Below, piece by piece: positions 1 to 5,179 of a stretch of DNA of 5,179 nucleotides. Source of the stretch: Xanthobacteraceae bacterium (lineage in GTDB: Bacteria; Pseudomonadota; Alphaproteobacteria; Rhizobiales; Xanthobacteraceae); NCBI GenBank assembly GCA_030039655.1, contig JASHVC010000839.1:1-5179 (forward strand), given 5' to 3'. Position 1 is the first letter of the stretch, and every line of letters begins with the position of its first letter. The notes below the pieces were generated by a model. The model was not told the DNA's origin. It worked only from the letters and a program-made list of their open reading frames with translations, and ran no database searches. The translations under genes were made by a program, and so were the position numbers.

Positions 1-355
1 GCATCACCGGAACGAACTGGGCAACGATGATGATGATTGCCCCGTGTTCCAGGAACAGATACTGCCCTAGCTTGATACGCGGTTCGGTGATCCGAACGTA
101 GGAGCCGTAACGCAGAAGTAACCAATAACCAAATTTCGCGCCGATCAAGTAGCCGAGTATGCGCCCAACAAACGAGGCGCATGTCGCCGTCATGATGACT
201 TCGATGATGTTCAGCTCGTGCGTGCGTCCAGCAATAACTGAGCCGACGACGAGTGCGGTCTCGCCGGGCAGCGGCAGCCCGACGCTCTCCAAACCGATAA
301 AGCCCGCGACCACGAGCAAGCCGTACGTATGGATGAGATGGGCGACGGCGTGCAT
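1..355 (-). CDS. DedA-family inner-membrane protein (SNARE-associated/VTT domain), partial, N-terminal 118 residues
   Basis: The frame read leftwards from the ATG at 355-353 runs off the left edge without a stop. It gives a hydrophobic protein with the DedA N-terminal signature: a first membrane segment (about residues 11-24), then LESVGLPLPGET (22-33), in which E23 and E32 match the acidic pair of DedA proteins. A glycine-rich stretch GRILGYLIGAKFG (64-76) follows, and a further hydrophobic segment ends in QFVP at the window edge. DedA proteins are polytopic inner-membrane proteins of the VTT superfamily, linked to lipid flipping/undecaprenyl-phosphate recycling and proton-dependent membrane homeostasis. 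The family normally has GRFxPxxR where this protein reads AQFVPV, so the first conserved arginine is a glutamine (Q113). GD is also commonly found where GR (64-65) stands. No in-frame start lies upstream, and the ribosome site is weak (a GGA about 12 bases upstream). It is divergent from the decarboxylase gene and probably unrelated to the catabolic cluster. Confidence 0.85.
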   Translation of the reverse strand, partial: MHAVAHLIHTYGLLVVAGFIGLESVGLPLPGETALVVGSVIAGRTHELNIIEVIMTATCASFVGRILGYLIGAKFGYWLLLRYGSYVRITEPRIKLGQYLFLEHGAIIIIVAQFVPVM

Positions 356-539
356 AGATCGCGGATCCGAATACCGTTCCTTTACACAGGTTTTTACGGA
401 AAGAGAACTCCTTGACACCTTGCCGGCAGTTTTTGCAGCAGAGACAGAACGTCGCTTGCCGTTGCTGATTTTCTGGTCTTAACCATACCCACGATGGGCC
501 ACTGATATATCCCGCTCTGCCCTGAGTCTGGACATTCAT
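356..539. other. Divergent intergenic spacer between dedA-like and ubiD-like genes
   Basis: This 184-bp spacer must hold the start signals of two divergent genes. A TTGACA hexamer at 412-417 on the plus strand resembles a -35 box, but no acceptable -10 lies 16-18 bases downstream. The AT-rich GATATAT at 504-510 could be a -10 but lacks a -35 partner. CGGATCCG at 362-369 is an 8-bp perfect palindrome, too short to interpret. No promoter, terminator hairpin or small gene is called here with confidence. Confidence 0.4.
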
Positions 540-1964
540 ATGTACAGGGATTTGCGCCAATTTATCGACTTGGTCGACAAACTCGGAGCTTTGCGGCGGA
601 TCGACGGCGCCGACCCACACTTCGAGATCGGCGGCATTACCGAGGTTGCCGCCGGCTTGCCCGATTGTCCGGCCCTCCTGTTTGACAACATCAAGGGCTA
701 CAAACCGGGCTTTCGCGTCTTTACCAACGCTACCACCAACGTGCAACGGGCAGCGCTGGCGTTGGGTCTCGATCCCGCACTGCGGCCGCTCGACGCACTC
801 AAAGCCTGGATGGAGAAGCGCAAGACTTTGCGGCCGCTGCCGCCCACTCCGGTGGGCAAGGCAGCGTTTCTTGAAAAGTCCCTTGCGGGGTCCGCGGTAG
901 ACGTTGCGCGCTTCCCGGCGCCGACCTGGCATCGGCAGGATGGCGGACCGTTCATCGGCTCGGGATCGCTGGTGATCATGCGCGATCCAGACGAAGGCTG
1001 GATCAACGCTTCAATCTATCGCGTCCAAGTGCACGGCCCTGACAGGGTCACCGTGCAGTTCGATCACGGTGGCAGGCACGGCGCGCTCATCGCCAACAAA
1101 TATTGGCAACGAGGAGAAAGCTGTCCGGTCGCCGTGGTTCACGGCGAGGATCCGGCGCTGTTCATCTCAGGGTTCGAGTATCTGCCCGACGGAAAATCGG
1201 AATATGAGTTTGCCGGCGCCATCAAAGGCGCACCTATCGAAGTATGCGACGGCCCGCAGACTGGTCTGCCGCTTCCCGCCTCCGCCGAGATGATCTTTGA
1301 AGGTCGCCTGCTGCCGATGACGGAGGTGACGCTGCCGGAAGGGCCGTTCGGCGAGTTCACCGGATACTATGCGGCTGCGGCGCGTCCCGGCCCGGTAATG
1401 GAGGTGACTACTATCCATCACCGCAACGATCCGATCTTGCTCGGCTCGCCGCCCATGAAGCCGCCGCGCTTTCATTTCGGTCTGCCGTTCCGAGCGGCGA
1501 CAATCTGGGGGAATCTCGAGGCCGCGGGGGTCACCGACGTGGTCGGTGCGTGGCAGCACGTGTCGCAACTCATGACCGTGGTCGCGTTGCGCCAACGCTA
1601 CGATGGCCATGCGAAGCGTGCGGTTTTGGTCGCGGCGGCGCACAGCTACATGGCGCGCATCGTGGTAGTGGTGGATGAGGATATCGACCCCTCCAACCTT
1701 GCCGACGTCATGTGGGCGGTGACGACCCGCTGCGAGCCGGCGGAAGGCATCGATATCATCCGCAACGCCTGGAGTTCGGCGCTCGATCCGCGCATTCCAC
1801 CCGACGAGAAAGAACGTGGCGTCACTTCGCACTCGAAGGCGCTGATCAATGCCTGCCGCCCGTTCGGCTGGCTTGACAAGTTTCCTCCGCCCTCGGCGCT
1901 TTCAGCCGATGAGGCGCGAGAGATCGAAGAGAAGTGGGGGAAACTGCTGGGCGCGAAGCGGTAA
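540..1964 (+). CDS. UbiD-family prenylated-FMN-dependent decarboxylase
   Basis: The 474-residue protein is full length for the UbiD family, whose cytoplasmic members use prenylated FMN and a divalent metal to decarboxylate (or reversibly carboxylate) aromatic or unsaturated acids. The cofactor motif NASIYR (156-161) supplies a metal-ligand Asn156 and catalytic Arg161. H180 and a glutamate near EYEF (221-224) fit the other metal ligands. EGPFGEFTGYY (267-277) carries E267 and E272, spaced like the E277/E282 pair of the fungal Fdc1 Glu-Arg-Glu triad. The C-terminal part has GHAKR (356-360), the hydrophobic strand ARIVVVVDEDID (372-383) and WAVTTR (392-397). The N-terminus MYRDLRQFI is typical of the family. 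No ATG, GTG or TTG lies between the preceding in-frame stop at 480-482 and this ATG. The ribosome site is weak (GGA at 530-532). The C-terminal HSKALINACRPFGW differs from ubiquinone-pathway UbiD, so a catabolic role is more likely. It is convergent with the hydroxylase gene. No UbiX partner is visible. The substrate is unknown. Confidence 0.93.
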   Translation: MYRDLRQFIDLVDKLGALRRIDGADPHFEIGGITEVAAGLPDCPALLFDNIKGYKPGFRVFTNATTNVQRAALALGLDPALRPLDALKAWMEKRKTLRPLPPTPVGKAAFLEKSLAGSAVDVARFPAPTWHRQDGGPFIGSGSLVIMRDPDEGWINASIYRVQVHGPDRVTVQFDHGGRHGALIANKYWQRGESCPVAVVHGEDPALFISGFEYLPDGKSEYEFAGAIKGAPIEVCDGPQTGLPLPASAEMIFEGRLLPMTEVTLPEGPFGEFTGYYAAAARPGPVMEVTTIHHRNDPILLGSPPMKPPRFHFGLPFRAATIWGNLEAAGVTDVVGAWQHVSQLMTVVALRQRYDGHAKRAVLVAAAHSYMARIVVVVDEDIDPSNLADVMWAVTTRCEPAEGIDIIRNAWSSALDPRIPPDEKERGVTSHSKALINACRPFGWLDKFPPPSALSADEAREIEEKWGKLLGAKR

Positions 1965-1972
1965 TCCATACT

Positions 1973-2073
1973 TGTCATGCCCCGCGCAGGCGGGGCATCC
2001 AGTACTCGCAACCGCAGCAGAACGATTTCTCGGCCAGAGATTACTGGATCATCCACCTTCGCGGATGATGACA
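1973..2073. repeat. Two-armed palindromic interspersed element (REP/MITE-like) between convergent genes
   Basis: Two 32-base arms (1973-2004 and 2042-2073) are inverted relative to each other around a 37-base centre. Both share TGTCAT at the outer end and ATCCAGTA at the inner end. Each arm also has its own internal hairpin: a perfect 7-bp stem in the left arm (1979-1985 with 1990-1996, loop GCAG) and a 7-bp stem with one G-T pair in the right arm (2050-2056 with 2061-2067, loop CTTC). The stem bases differ between the arms but pairing is kept, which argues for selection on folding. The element starts 8 bases after the decarboxylase stop and ends 9 bases before the hydroxylase stop. It resembles interspersed palindromes I recall from Bradyrhizobium-like genomes. 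It could act as a bidirectional terminator or mRNA end stabiliser. No U-tract follows the hairpins, so that role is inference. Confidence 0.85.
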
Positions 2074-2082
2074 GCAGGATAG

Positions 2083-3330
2083 TCATTCCACCGCGTTGGC
2101 CGAAGTCAAACTGTCGATCAGTGACGAGCGGTACAAAAATTTCCTGTGCCGCGAAATGTCCTCGGACGTGCGCCGCAATTCGTCCAGGTGCTGACGGCGG
2201 ATCGCCGGATCCTTCTCTTCCAGCTTGCGCTTGTTCTCGATGGTTTGCGCCTGCACGTAATCGACTTGCGCTTTGCGGCGCTGGCGCGTGTAGCGGTCCA
2301 GCACGCTCGCATCGGCGCGGCCGAACCAGACATCGGACAGCTTTTCGGCCAGATTGACGGCGTCGTGGATGCCGCCGTTCATGCCCATGCCGCCGATCGG
2401 GTTGTTGACATGGGCGCAGTCTCCGGCAAGCAGCACGCGGCCCTTGTTGAAAGTCTCGGCCACGCGCTGGTGCACAGCGTAAAGCGCGCAGTAGGGAATG
2501 TCGTAATCGCCGCTCTTCTGATGGATGCGTTGCAGGCGCCGCTGGATGCCTTCCATGCTCATCGCCTCTTCGTCGGTCTCCGATTCCGGCACCGGAAGCA
2601 CGCCACGCCAGATTCCGGGAGGGCCGTAGCCCTTGACCTTGAACAGGTTGAGCCACTCGTCGGGATCGAAGAAGTAATTCCGCGTGCAATAACCCTTGCC
2701 GGTGGCGCCGAAATCGAAAGTGGTGCCGATTTTGATGAAGCGCTCCGGCCAGGTGAATCCCTCGAAATGAATTCCGGCCAGGCGGCGCACCGCGCTGCTG
2801 CCGCCGTCGGCGCCGATAAGATATTTGCCGCGCAACGTTTCGCTTTCGCCGGCCGCGTTGGTGACGGTGGCCTCAACGTCGTCGCCGGTCTGCGAGAGAC
2901 CGATGAGCTTGGTCGAGAAGCGCACCTCGCCCAGGCCGCTTGCCTTGATGTAGGGAAGAGCGGCGTGCACCAGTTTGTACTGCTCCCATTGCACGACGTA
3001 CGGATAGGGCACCTCGCCCCTGAGCAGGCTGATGTCGAAGACGGCGATCAGTTCGCCGGTTTCCCGGTTGCGGAAATGGAACAGCGGCGCCTGCATGCCG
3101 CCTGATGCGTCGTCGGAGAACATCTCCTTTTCCAGCCCGAGGTCGACCAGCATCTCGACTGTCGGTGTGTGGATCGTGGCGGCGCGCTGATCCTCGGCGG
3201 CGTCAGGCAATTGCTCTATGAGCGTGACCGGAATGCCTTTCCGGACCAGGGCGAGCGTCATGACGGCGCCCACCGGCCCGCAGCCGGAAACGATCACCCG
3301 ACTGTCTTTGTCCGCCATCGTCTGGCTCAC
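2083..3330 (-). CDS. FAD-dependent aromatic hydroxylase (class A flavoprotein monooxygenase, FAD_binding_3 type)
   Basis: The 415-residue protein has all three class A flavoprotein monooxygenase landmarks. These are the dinucleotide fold GCGPVG (16-21) ending in an acidic residue (E39) for the ADP ribose; the DG motif around LIGADGGSSAVR (171-182); and the GD motif AGDCAHVNNP (302-311) followed by the GGMGMNGGIHDAVNLAEKL helix. These enzymes use NAD(P)H and O2 to hydroxylate phenolic acids in the cytoplasm. There is no thioredoxin-like C-terminal domain as in phenol hydroxylases, and the length is closer to UbiH/hydroxybenzoate hydroxylases. The residues after about 345 are a charged, probably helical tail. 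The start used is GTG at 3330-3328, overlapping the stop of the upstream gene as GTGA. An ATG four codons inside (3318-3316) is an alternative, and neither has a strong ribosome site. Translational coupling to the upstream gene is therefore likely. The substrate is not readable, but ring hydroxylation before extradiol cleavage fits the neighbours. Confidence 0.92.
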   Translation of the reverse strand: MSQTMADKDSRVIVSGCGPVGAVMTLALVRKGIPVTLIEQLPDAAEDQRAATIHTPTVEMLVDLGLEKEMFSDDASGGMQAPLFHFRNRETGELIAVFDISLLRGEVPYPYVVQWEQYKLVHAALPYIKASGLGEVRFSTKLIGLSQTGDDVEATVTNAAGESETLRGKYLIGADGGSSAVRRLAGIHFEGFTWPERFIKIGTTFDFGATGKGYCTRNYFFDPDEWLNLFKVKGYGPPGIWRGVLPVPESETDEEAMSMEGIQRRLQRIHQKSGDYDIPYCALYAVHQRVAETFNKGRVLLAGDCAHVNNPIGGMGMNGGIHDAVNLAEKLSDVWFGRADASVLDRYTRQRRKAQVDYVQAQTIENKRKLEEKDPAIRRQHLDELRRTSEDISRHRKFLYRSSLIDSLTSANAVE

Positions 3331-4319
3331 ACTTTCGAAATGTCGAACACCGAGGGGTGGAACAGCTCTTCCACTTTCACTTTGCGGTCGGCGAGGCCTT
3401 GTTCGTGGATGTATTGAGTCAGCGCCTCGATCTCGGGAAGATTTTCCTGAATCCCGTATTTCCAGAAATCGGGGCCCATAATTGCCGCGGTCTCATTGGT
3501 CTCAGCTTCGAGCCACGGCAGCGTCACCATCAACGCATTGACGTCGCGCAGGTCGATCATAGCCAGCGCCTTGGCTTCGACGAACGCCTTGTAGACGCTG
3601 GTGGCGAGCCACGGATATTGCTCGGCGAGTGTCTTGCGGATACCGATCAGATGCATGATTGGGAAGAATCCGGTCTTCTTGTAGTAGGCCTGCTCGGCTT
3701 GGCGCGTGTTCGGAAACAGCCGCACGATGTGTGGCTCGCCGCGCAGGAATGACGATGGCGCGCGCGCCGTGAACAGCGCGTCAAGCTCGCCGTCGCGCAA
3801 CATGCCGACCAGCGTCTTGTCGTGGGGGATCGCTTTGAGATCGAGGCCGGGTATGGGCTTGAGCGGCGTACGTTCCTCGCGGCCGGCTTCCTCCTGGCCG
3901 CCGCTGCGCCAATGAATCTCCGACGGCTTCACGCCGTACTCGTGCTGCATCATGCCGCGCATCCAGACCACCGCGGTGATCTGATATTCGGGCACGCCGA
4001 TGCGTTTGCCGCGCAGGTCTTCGGGCTTGTTGATGCCAGCATCCTTGCGGACGTAAATGCCGGAATGGCGGAAAATGCGCGACACGAAGGCCGGCACGCC
4101 GACATAGGCCGAGTTGCCGGTCGAGACTGTGCGGATGTAGCTCGAAAACGAGATTTCCGAGACGTCGAATTCCTGGAATTTGAAGGCGCGGTGGAAGATC
4201 TCCTCGGGGTACATCGGCAGATACGTGACCGCGCAGCCCTCGACCTTTACGCGTCCGTCCCTGATTGCGTTCGTGCGGTCATACCTGCCGCAAGCTATTG
4301 TTATAGGCACGTCGACCAT
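3327..4319 (-). CDS. 4,5-dihydroxyphthalate decarboxylase-like protein (Pht5 family, periplasmic-binding-protein fold)
   Basis: The 330-residue protein matches the Pht5-type family as I recall it: ACGRYDRTNAIRDGRVKVEG (9-28), PEEIFHRAFKFQEFDVSEIS (38-57), the segment SRIFRHSGIYVRKDAGI (80-96) and DLRGKRIGVPEYQITAVVW (101-119). Pht5 removes a carboxylate from 4,5-dihydroxyphthalate to give protocatechuate, the substrate of LigAB-type dioxygenases. The fold is shared with NMT1/THI5-like solute-binding proteins, and many relatives are only loosely annotated. The N-terminus has no signal peptide, which favours a cytoplasmic enzyme over a transport receptor. The ATG at 4319-4317 is preceded by GAGGAG (plus-strand 4325-4330) at 5-base spacing, a strong ribosome site. 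It is the first gene of a two-gene minus-strand operon with the flavin hydroxylase, which it overlaps by 4 bases. Family membership is secure. The exact substrate is inferred. Confidence 0.85.
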   Translation of the reverse strand: MVDVPITIACGRYDRTNAIRDGRVKVEGCAVTYLPMYPEEIFHRAFKFQEFDVSEISFSSYIRTVSTGNSAYVGVPAFVSRIFRHSGIYVRKDAGINKPEDLRGKRIGVPEYQITAVVWMRGMMQHEYGVKPSEIHWRSGGQEEAGREERTPLKPIPGLDLKAIPHDKTLVGMLRDGELDALFTARAPSSFLRGEPHIVRLFPNTRQAEQAYYKKTGFFPIMHLIGIRKTLAEQYPWLATSVYKAFVEAKALAMIDLRDVNALMVTLPWLEAETNETAAIMGPDFWKYGIQENLPEIEALTQYIHEQGLADRKVKVEELFHPSVFDISKV

Positions 4320-4479
4320 CGGGTCTCCTCTCGTTACACTCTTCGGCAGCGCGTTGAGCTAAGTCGCAGCGAAGCTAACGGCATATTCTGAACCTGTGAA
4401 GCGCGCACAGCGATCATGCGGCGACAGCGGCACGTTGCGGTAAGGCGCACCGCTGAGTCTTTCTTGCAAGGAGCTTGCC
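4320..4479. promoter_or_regulatory. Divergent promoter region between the two catabolic operons, with an operator-like repeat at 4353-4379
   Basis: The 160-bp spacer separates the starts of two divergent operons and should hold both promoters. At its middle, GTTGAGCT (4353-4360) and AGCTAAC (4373-4379) form an imperfect inverted repeat around 12 bases. The same stretch also contains AGCTAA twice (4357-4362 and 4373-4378) with 16-base spacing. Either arrangement could be the site of a regulator serving both operons. I do not see a convincing -35/-10 pair on either strand. The promoter role is inferred from gene orientation. Confidence 0.4.
4468..4473 (+). promoter_or_regulatory. Ribosome binding site of the DUF302 gene
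   Basis: AAGGAG lies 6 bases before the ATG at 4480. It is a near-consensus Shine-Dalgarno sequence that fixes this start. Confidence 0.8.
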
Positions 4480-4896
4480 ATGGCTATTGACGGATTGCCG
4501 GTTGACGGATTGACGACGATTGCGAGCAGTCATGGGCCGAAGCAAACCATGGATCGGCTGGAGGCCGAGATCAAAGCCAAGGGCCTGACGGTGTTTGCGC
4601 GCATCGATCACGCAGCGGGCGCCGCACAGGTCGGCTTGCCGCTGCGGCCCACCGAAGTGCTGATCTTCGGCAATGCCAGAGGTGGTACGCCGCTGATGCA
4701 AGCCAGCCAGACGGCCGGGATCGATTTGCCGCTCAAATGTTTGGTCTGGCAGGACGAGGCCGGCAAGACATGGCTATCCTACAACGATCCAGGTTGGATC
4801 GCGCACCGGCACGGGCTCGGCGTAGCTGCTGACGCGGCCATCAAGGCCATGACAACTATGCTCGGCGCCGTGACCAAGGCTGCGGCTTCTTCATAG
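4480..4896 (+). CDS. DUF302 domain protein, function unknown
   Basis: The 138-residue protein is essentially one DUF302 domain. Characteristic blocks are TMDRLEAEIKAKGLTVFARI (23-42) followed by DH (43-44), RPTEVLIFGN (56-65), GGTPLMQ (68-74), IDLPLKCLVW (81-90), the SYNDP strand (100-104) and RHGL (110-113). There is no signal peptide or membrane segment, so it is probably cytoplasmic. The family has a known compact alpha/beta fold, but I know of no established biochemical role. It reads away from the Pht5-like operon and precedes the LigB-type dioxygenase by 90 bases on the same strand with no terminator between, so co-transcription is plausible. The N-terminus carries a small in-frame duplication (IDGLP/VDGLT, residues 3-12). 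A role in handling a ring-cleavage intermediate or in stress from it would be only a guess. Confidence 0.88.
   Translation: MAIDGLPVDGLTTIASSHGPKQTMDRLEAEIKAKGLTVFARIDHAAGAAQVGLPLRPTEVLIFGNARGGTPLMQASQTAGIDLPLKCLVWQDEAGKTWLSYNDPGWIAHRHGLGVAADAAIKAMTTMLGAVTKAAASS
4486..4515 (+). repeat. In-frame tandem 15-bp duplication at the DUF302 gene start
   Basis: Two adjacent 15-base units (4486-4500 and 4501-4515) match at 13 of 15 positions, with an identical 11-base core TTGACGGATTG. They encode IDGLP and VDGLT, so the reading frame is kept. The repeat lies before the conserved domain and probably only lengthens the N-terminal tail. Confidence 0.75.
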
Positions 4897-4986
4897 CTCC
4901 ATCGCGTCTAGCGGCCTCGCTGGCGTCGCACCGCGCTTGTTGTTCACCGCTGCGAGCGATAATTTTGTGCGAAAAGGAGCAGAATC
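4897..4986 (+). other. Intergenic spacer between DUF302 and ligB-like genes
   Basis: These 90 bases hold no terminator hairpin that I can see. A stretch AATTTTGTG near 4961-4969 is AT-rich but lacks a good -35, so an independent promoter for the dioxygenase is not supported. The spacer ends with the ribosome site of the next gene. Confidence 0.4.
4974..4979 (+). promoter_or_regulatory. Ribosome binding site of the ligB-like gene
   Basis: AAGGAG sits 7 bases before the ATG at 4987 and 10 bases before a second ATG at 4990. The spacing favours 4987. Confidence 0.8.
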
Positions 4987-5179
4987 ATGATGTCGACAGT
5001 GATCGGCGGCGCCATGCTGCCGCACGCGCCCCAGTTCTTCACCATGCCGGATACCGAGGACAAGGCGCTCGTCGCCCACGTGCGCGAGGTAGCGGCCGAC
5101 ATCGGCAAACGTCTGCGCGGGCTCGAGCCCGATCTTTGGATCATGTTCTCCAACGATCACGCCGAGCAGTTCTTTCATA
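4987..5179 (+). CDS. LigB-type (class III) extradiol ring-cleavage dioxygenase, partial, N-terminal 64 residues
   Basis: The frame from ATG 4987 is open to the right edge and gives 64 residues. GGAMLPHAPQFF (7-18) holds the first expected iron-ligand histidine (H13). PDLWIMFSNDHAEQFF (48-63) holds the second (H58), matching the YNDHASAF block I recall from protocatechuate 4,5-dioxygenase beta subunit LigB. The family uses non-haem Fe(II) and O2 to open catechol-type rings next to the hydroxyl pair. The C-terminal glutamate ligand and remaining catalytic histidine lie outside the window. The product could be a protocatechuate/gallate-type dioxygenase or another LigB-superfamily enzyme such as a DOPA-dioxygenase relative. 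It follows the DUF302 gene on the same strand. Its neighbours (flavin hydroxylase and two decarboxylase-type genes) fit a role as the ring-opening step. Confidence 0.85.
   Translation, partial: MMSTVIGGAMLPHAPQFFTMPDTEDKALVAHVREVAADIGKRLRGLEPDLWIMFSNDHAEQFFH

Noticed and set aside
412..417. TTGACA as a -35 promoter box for the UbiD-like gene
   Set aside because: No -10-like hexamer occurs at 16-18 bases spacing (the sequence there is GC-rich), so it was not called as a promoter.
159..482. A 107-codon plus-strand frame over the DedA gene and the spacer
   Set aside because: It lies antisense to a clear DedA N-terminus, and its product resembles no family I recognise.
1167..1832. A 221-codon minus-strand frame antisense to the UbiD-like gene
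   Set aside because: It has no recognisable domain and a composition typical of antisense translation of a high-GC gene.
1973..2073. CRISPR or attachment site interpretation of the repeated arms
   Set aside because: There are only two inverted arms with internal hairpins. There are no regular direct repeats with spacers and no neighbouring cas or integrase gene.
1646..2689. A 347-codon minus-strand open frame spanning the decarboxylase 3' end, the palindrome and part of the hydroxylase
   Set aside because: It crosses two well-supported genes in other frames and the intergenic repeat, and its product is arginine-rich with low complexity. It is a shadow frame.
2146..3105. A 319-codon open frame on the plus strand antisense to the hydroxylase gene
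   Set aside because: It mirrors the codon structure of the hydroxylase, whose three FAD motifs are clear. The antisense product shows no recognisable domain, and such frames are common in high-GC DNA.
3822..4391. A 189-codon plus-strand frame antisense to the Pht5-like gene
   Set aside because: The sense-strand gene has strong family motifs and a good ribosome site. The antisense frame has neither.

Overview
The window is high-GC DNA with tightly packed genes on both strands. The gene content and an interspersed palindromic element (1973-2073) suggest an alphaproteobacterium, most likely from the Bradyrhizobium/Rhodopseudomonas side of the Hyphomicrobiales. That placement is an inference from style and remembered repeat families, not from a marker gene.

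Layout from left to right: (1) the N-terminal 118 residues of a DedA-family membrane protein on the minus strand, running off the left edge (1-355). (2) A 184-bp divergent spacer, then a complete plus-strand UbiD-family decarboxylase (540-1964). (3) A 118-bp convergent spacer almost filled by a two-armed palindromic repeat (1973-2073). (4) A minus-strand pair read right to left: a 4,5-dihydroxyphthalate-decarboxylase-like protein (4319-3327) and an FAD-dependent aromatic hydroxylase (3330-2083), with a 4-base GTGA stop/start overlap. (5) A 160-bp divergent spacer with a possible operator-like repeat. (6) A plus-strand pair: a DUF302 protein (4480-4896) and the start of a LigB-type extradiol ring-cleavage dioxygenase (4987 to the right edge).

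Apart from DedA and perhaps DUF302, the genes read as an aromatic-acid catabolic locus. It has two non-homologous decarboxylase-type proteins (prenylated-FMN UbiD type and Pht5 type), a flavin hydroxylase that could install a ring hydroxyl, and a non-haem iron dioxygenase that could open the resulting dihydroxylated ring. The substrate cannot be read from the sequence. A phthalate- or hydroxybenzoate-like compound is a reasonable guess. No UbiX prenyltransferase, transport system or regulator lies in the window, so the cluster probably continues to the right. I see no RNA genes, CRISPR arrays, insertion sequences or phage genes.
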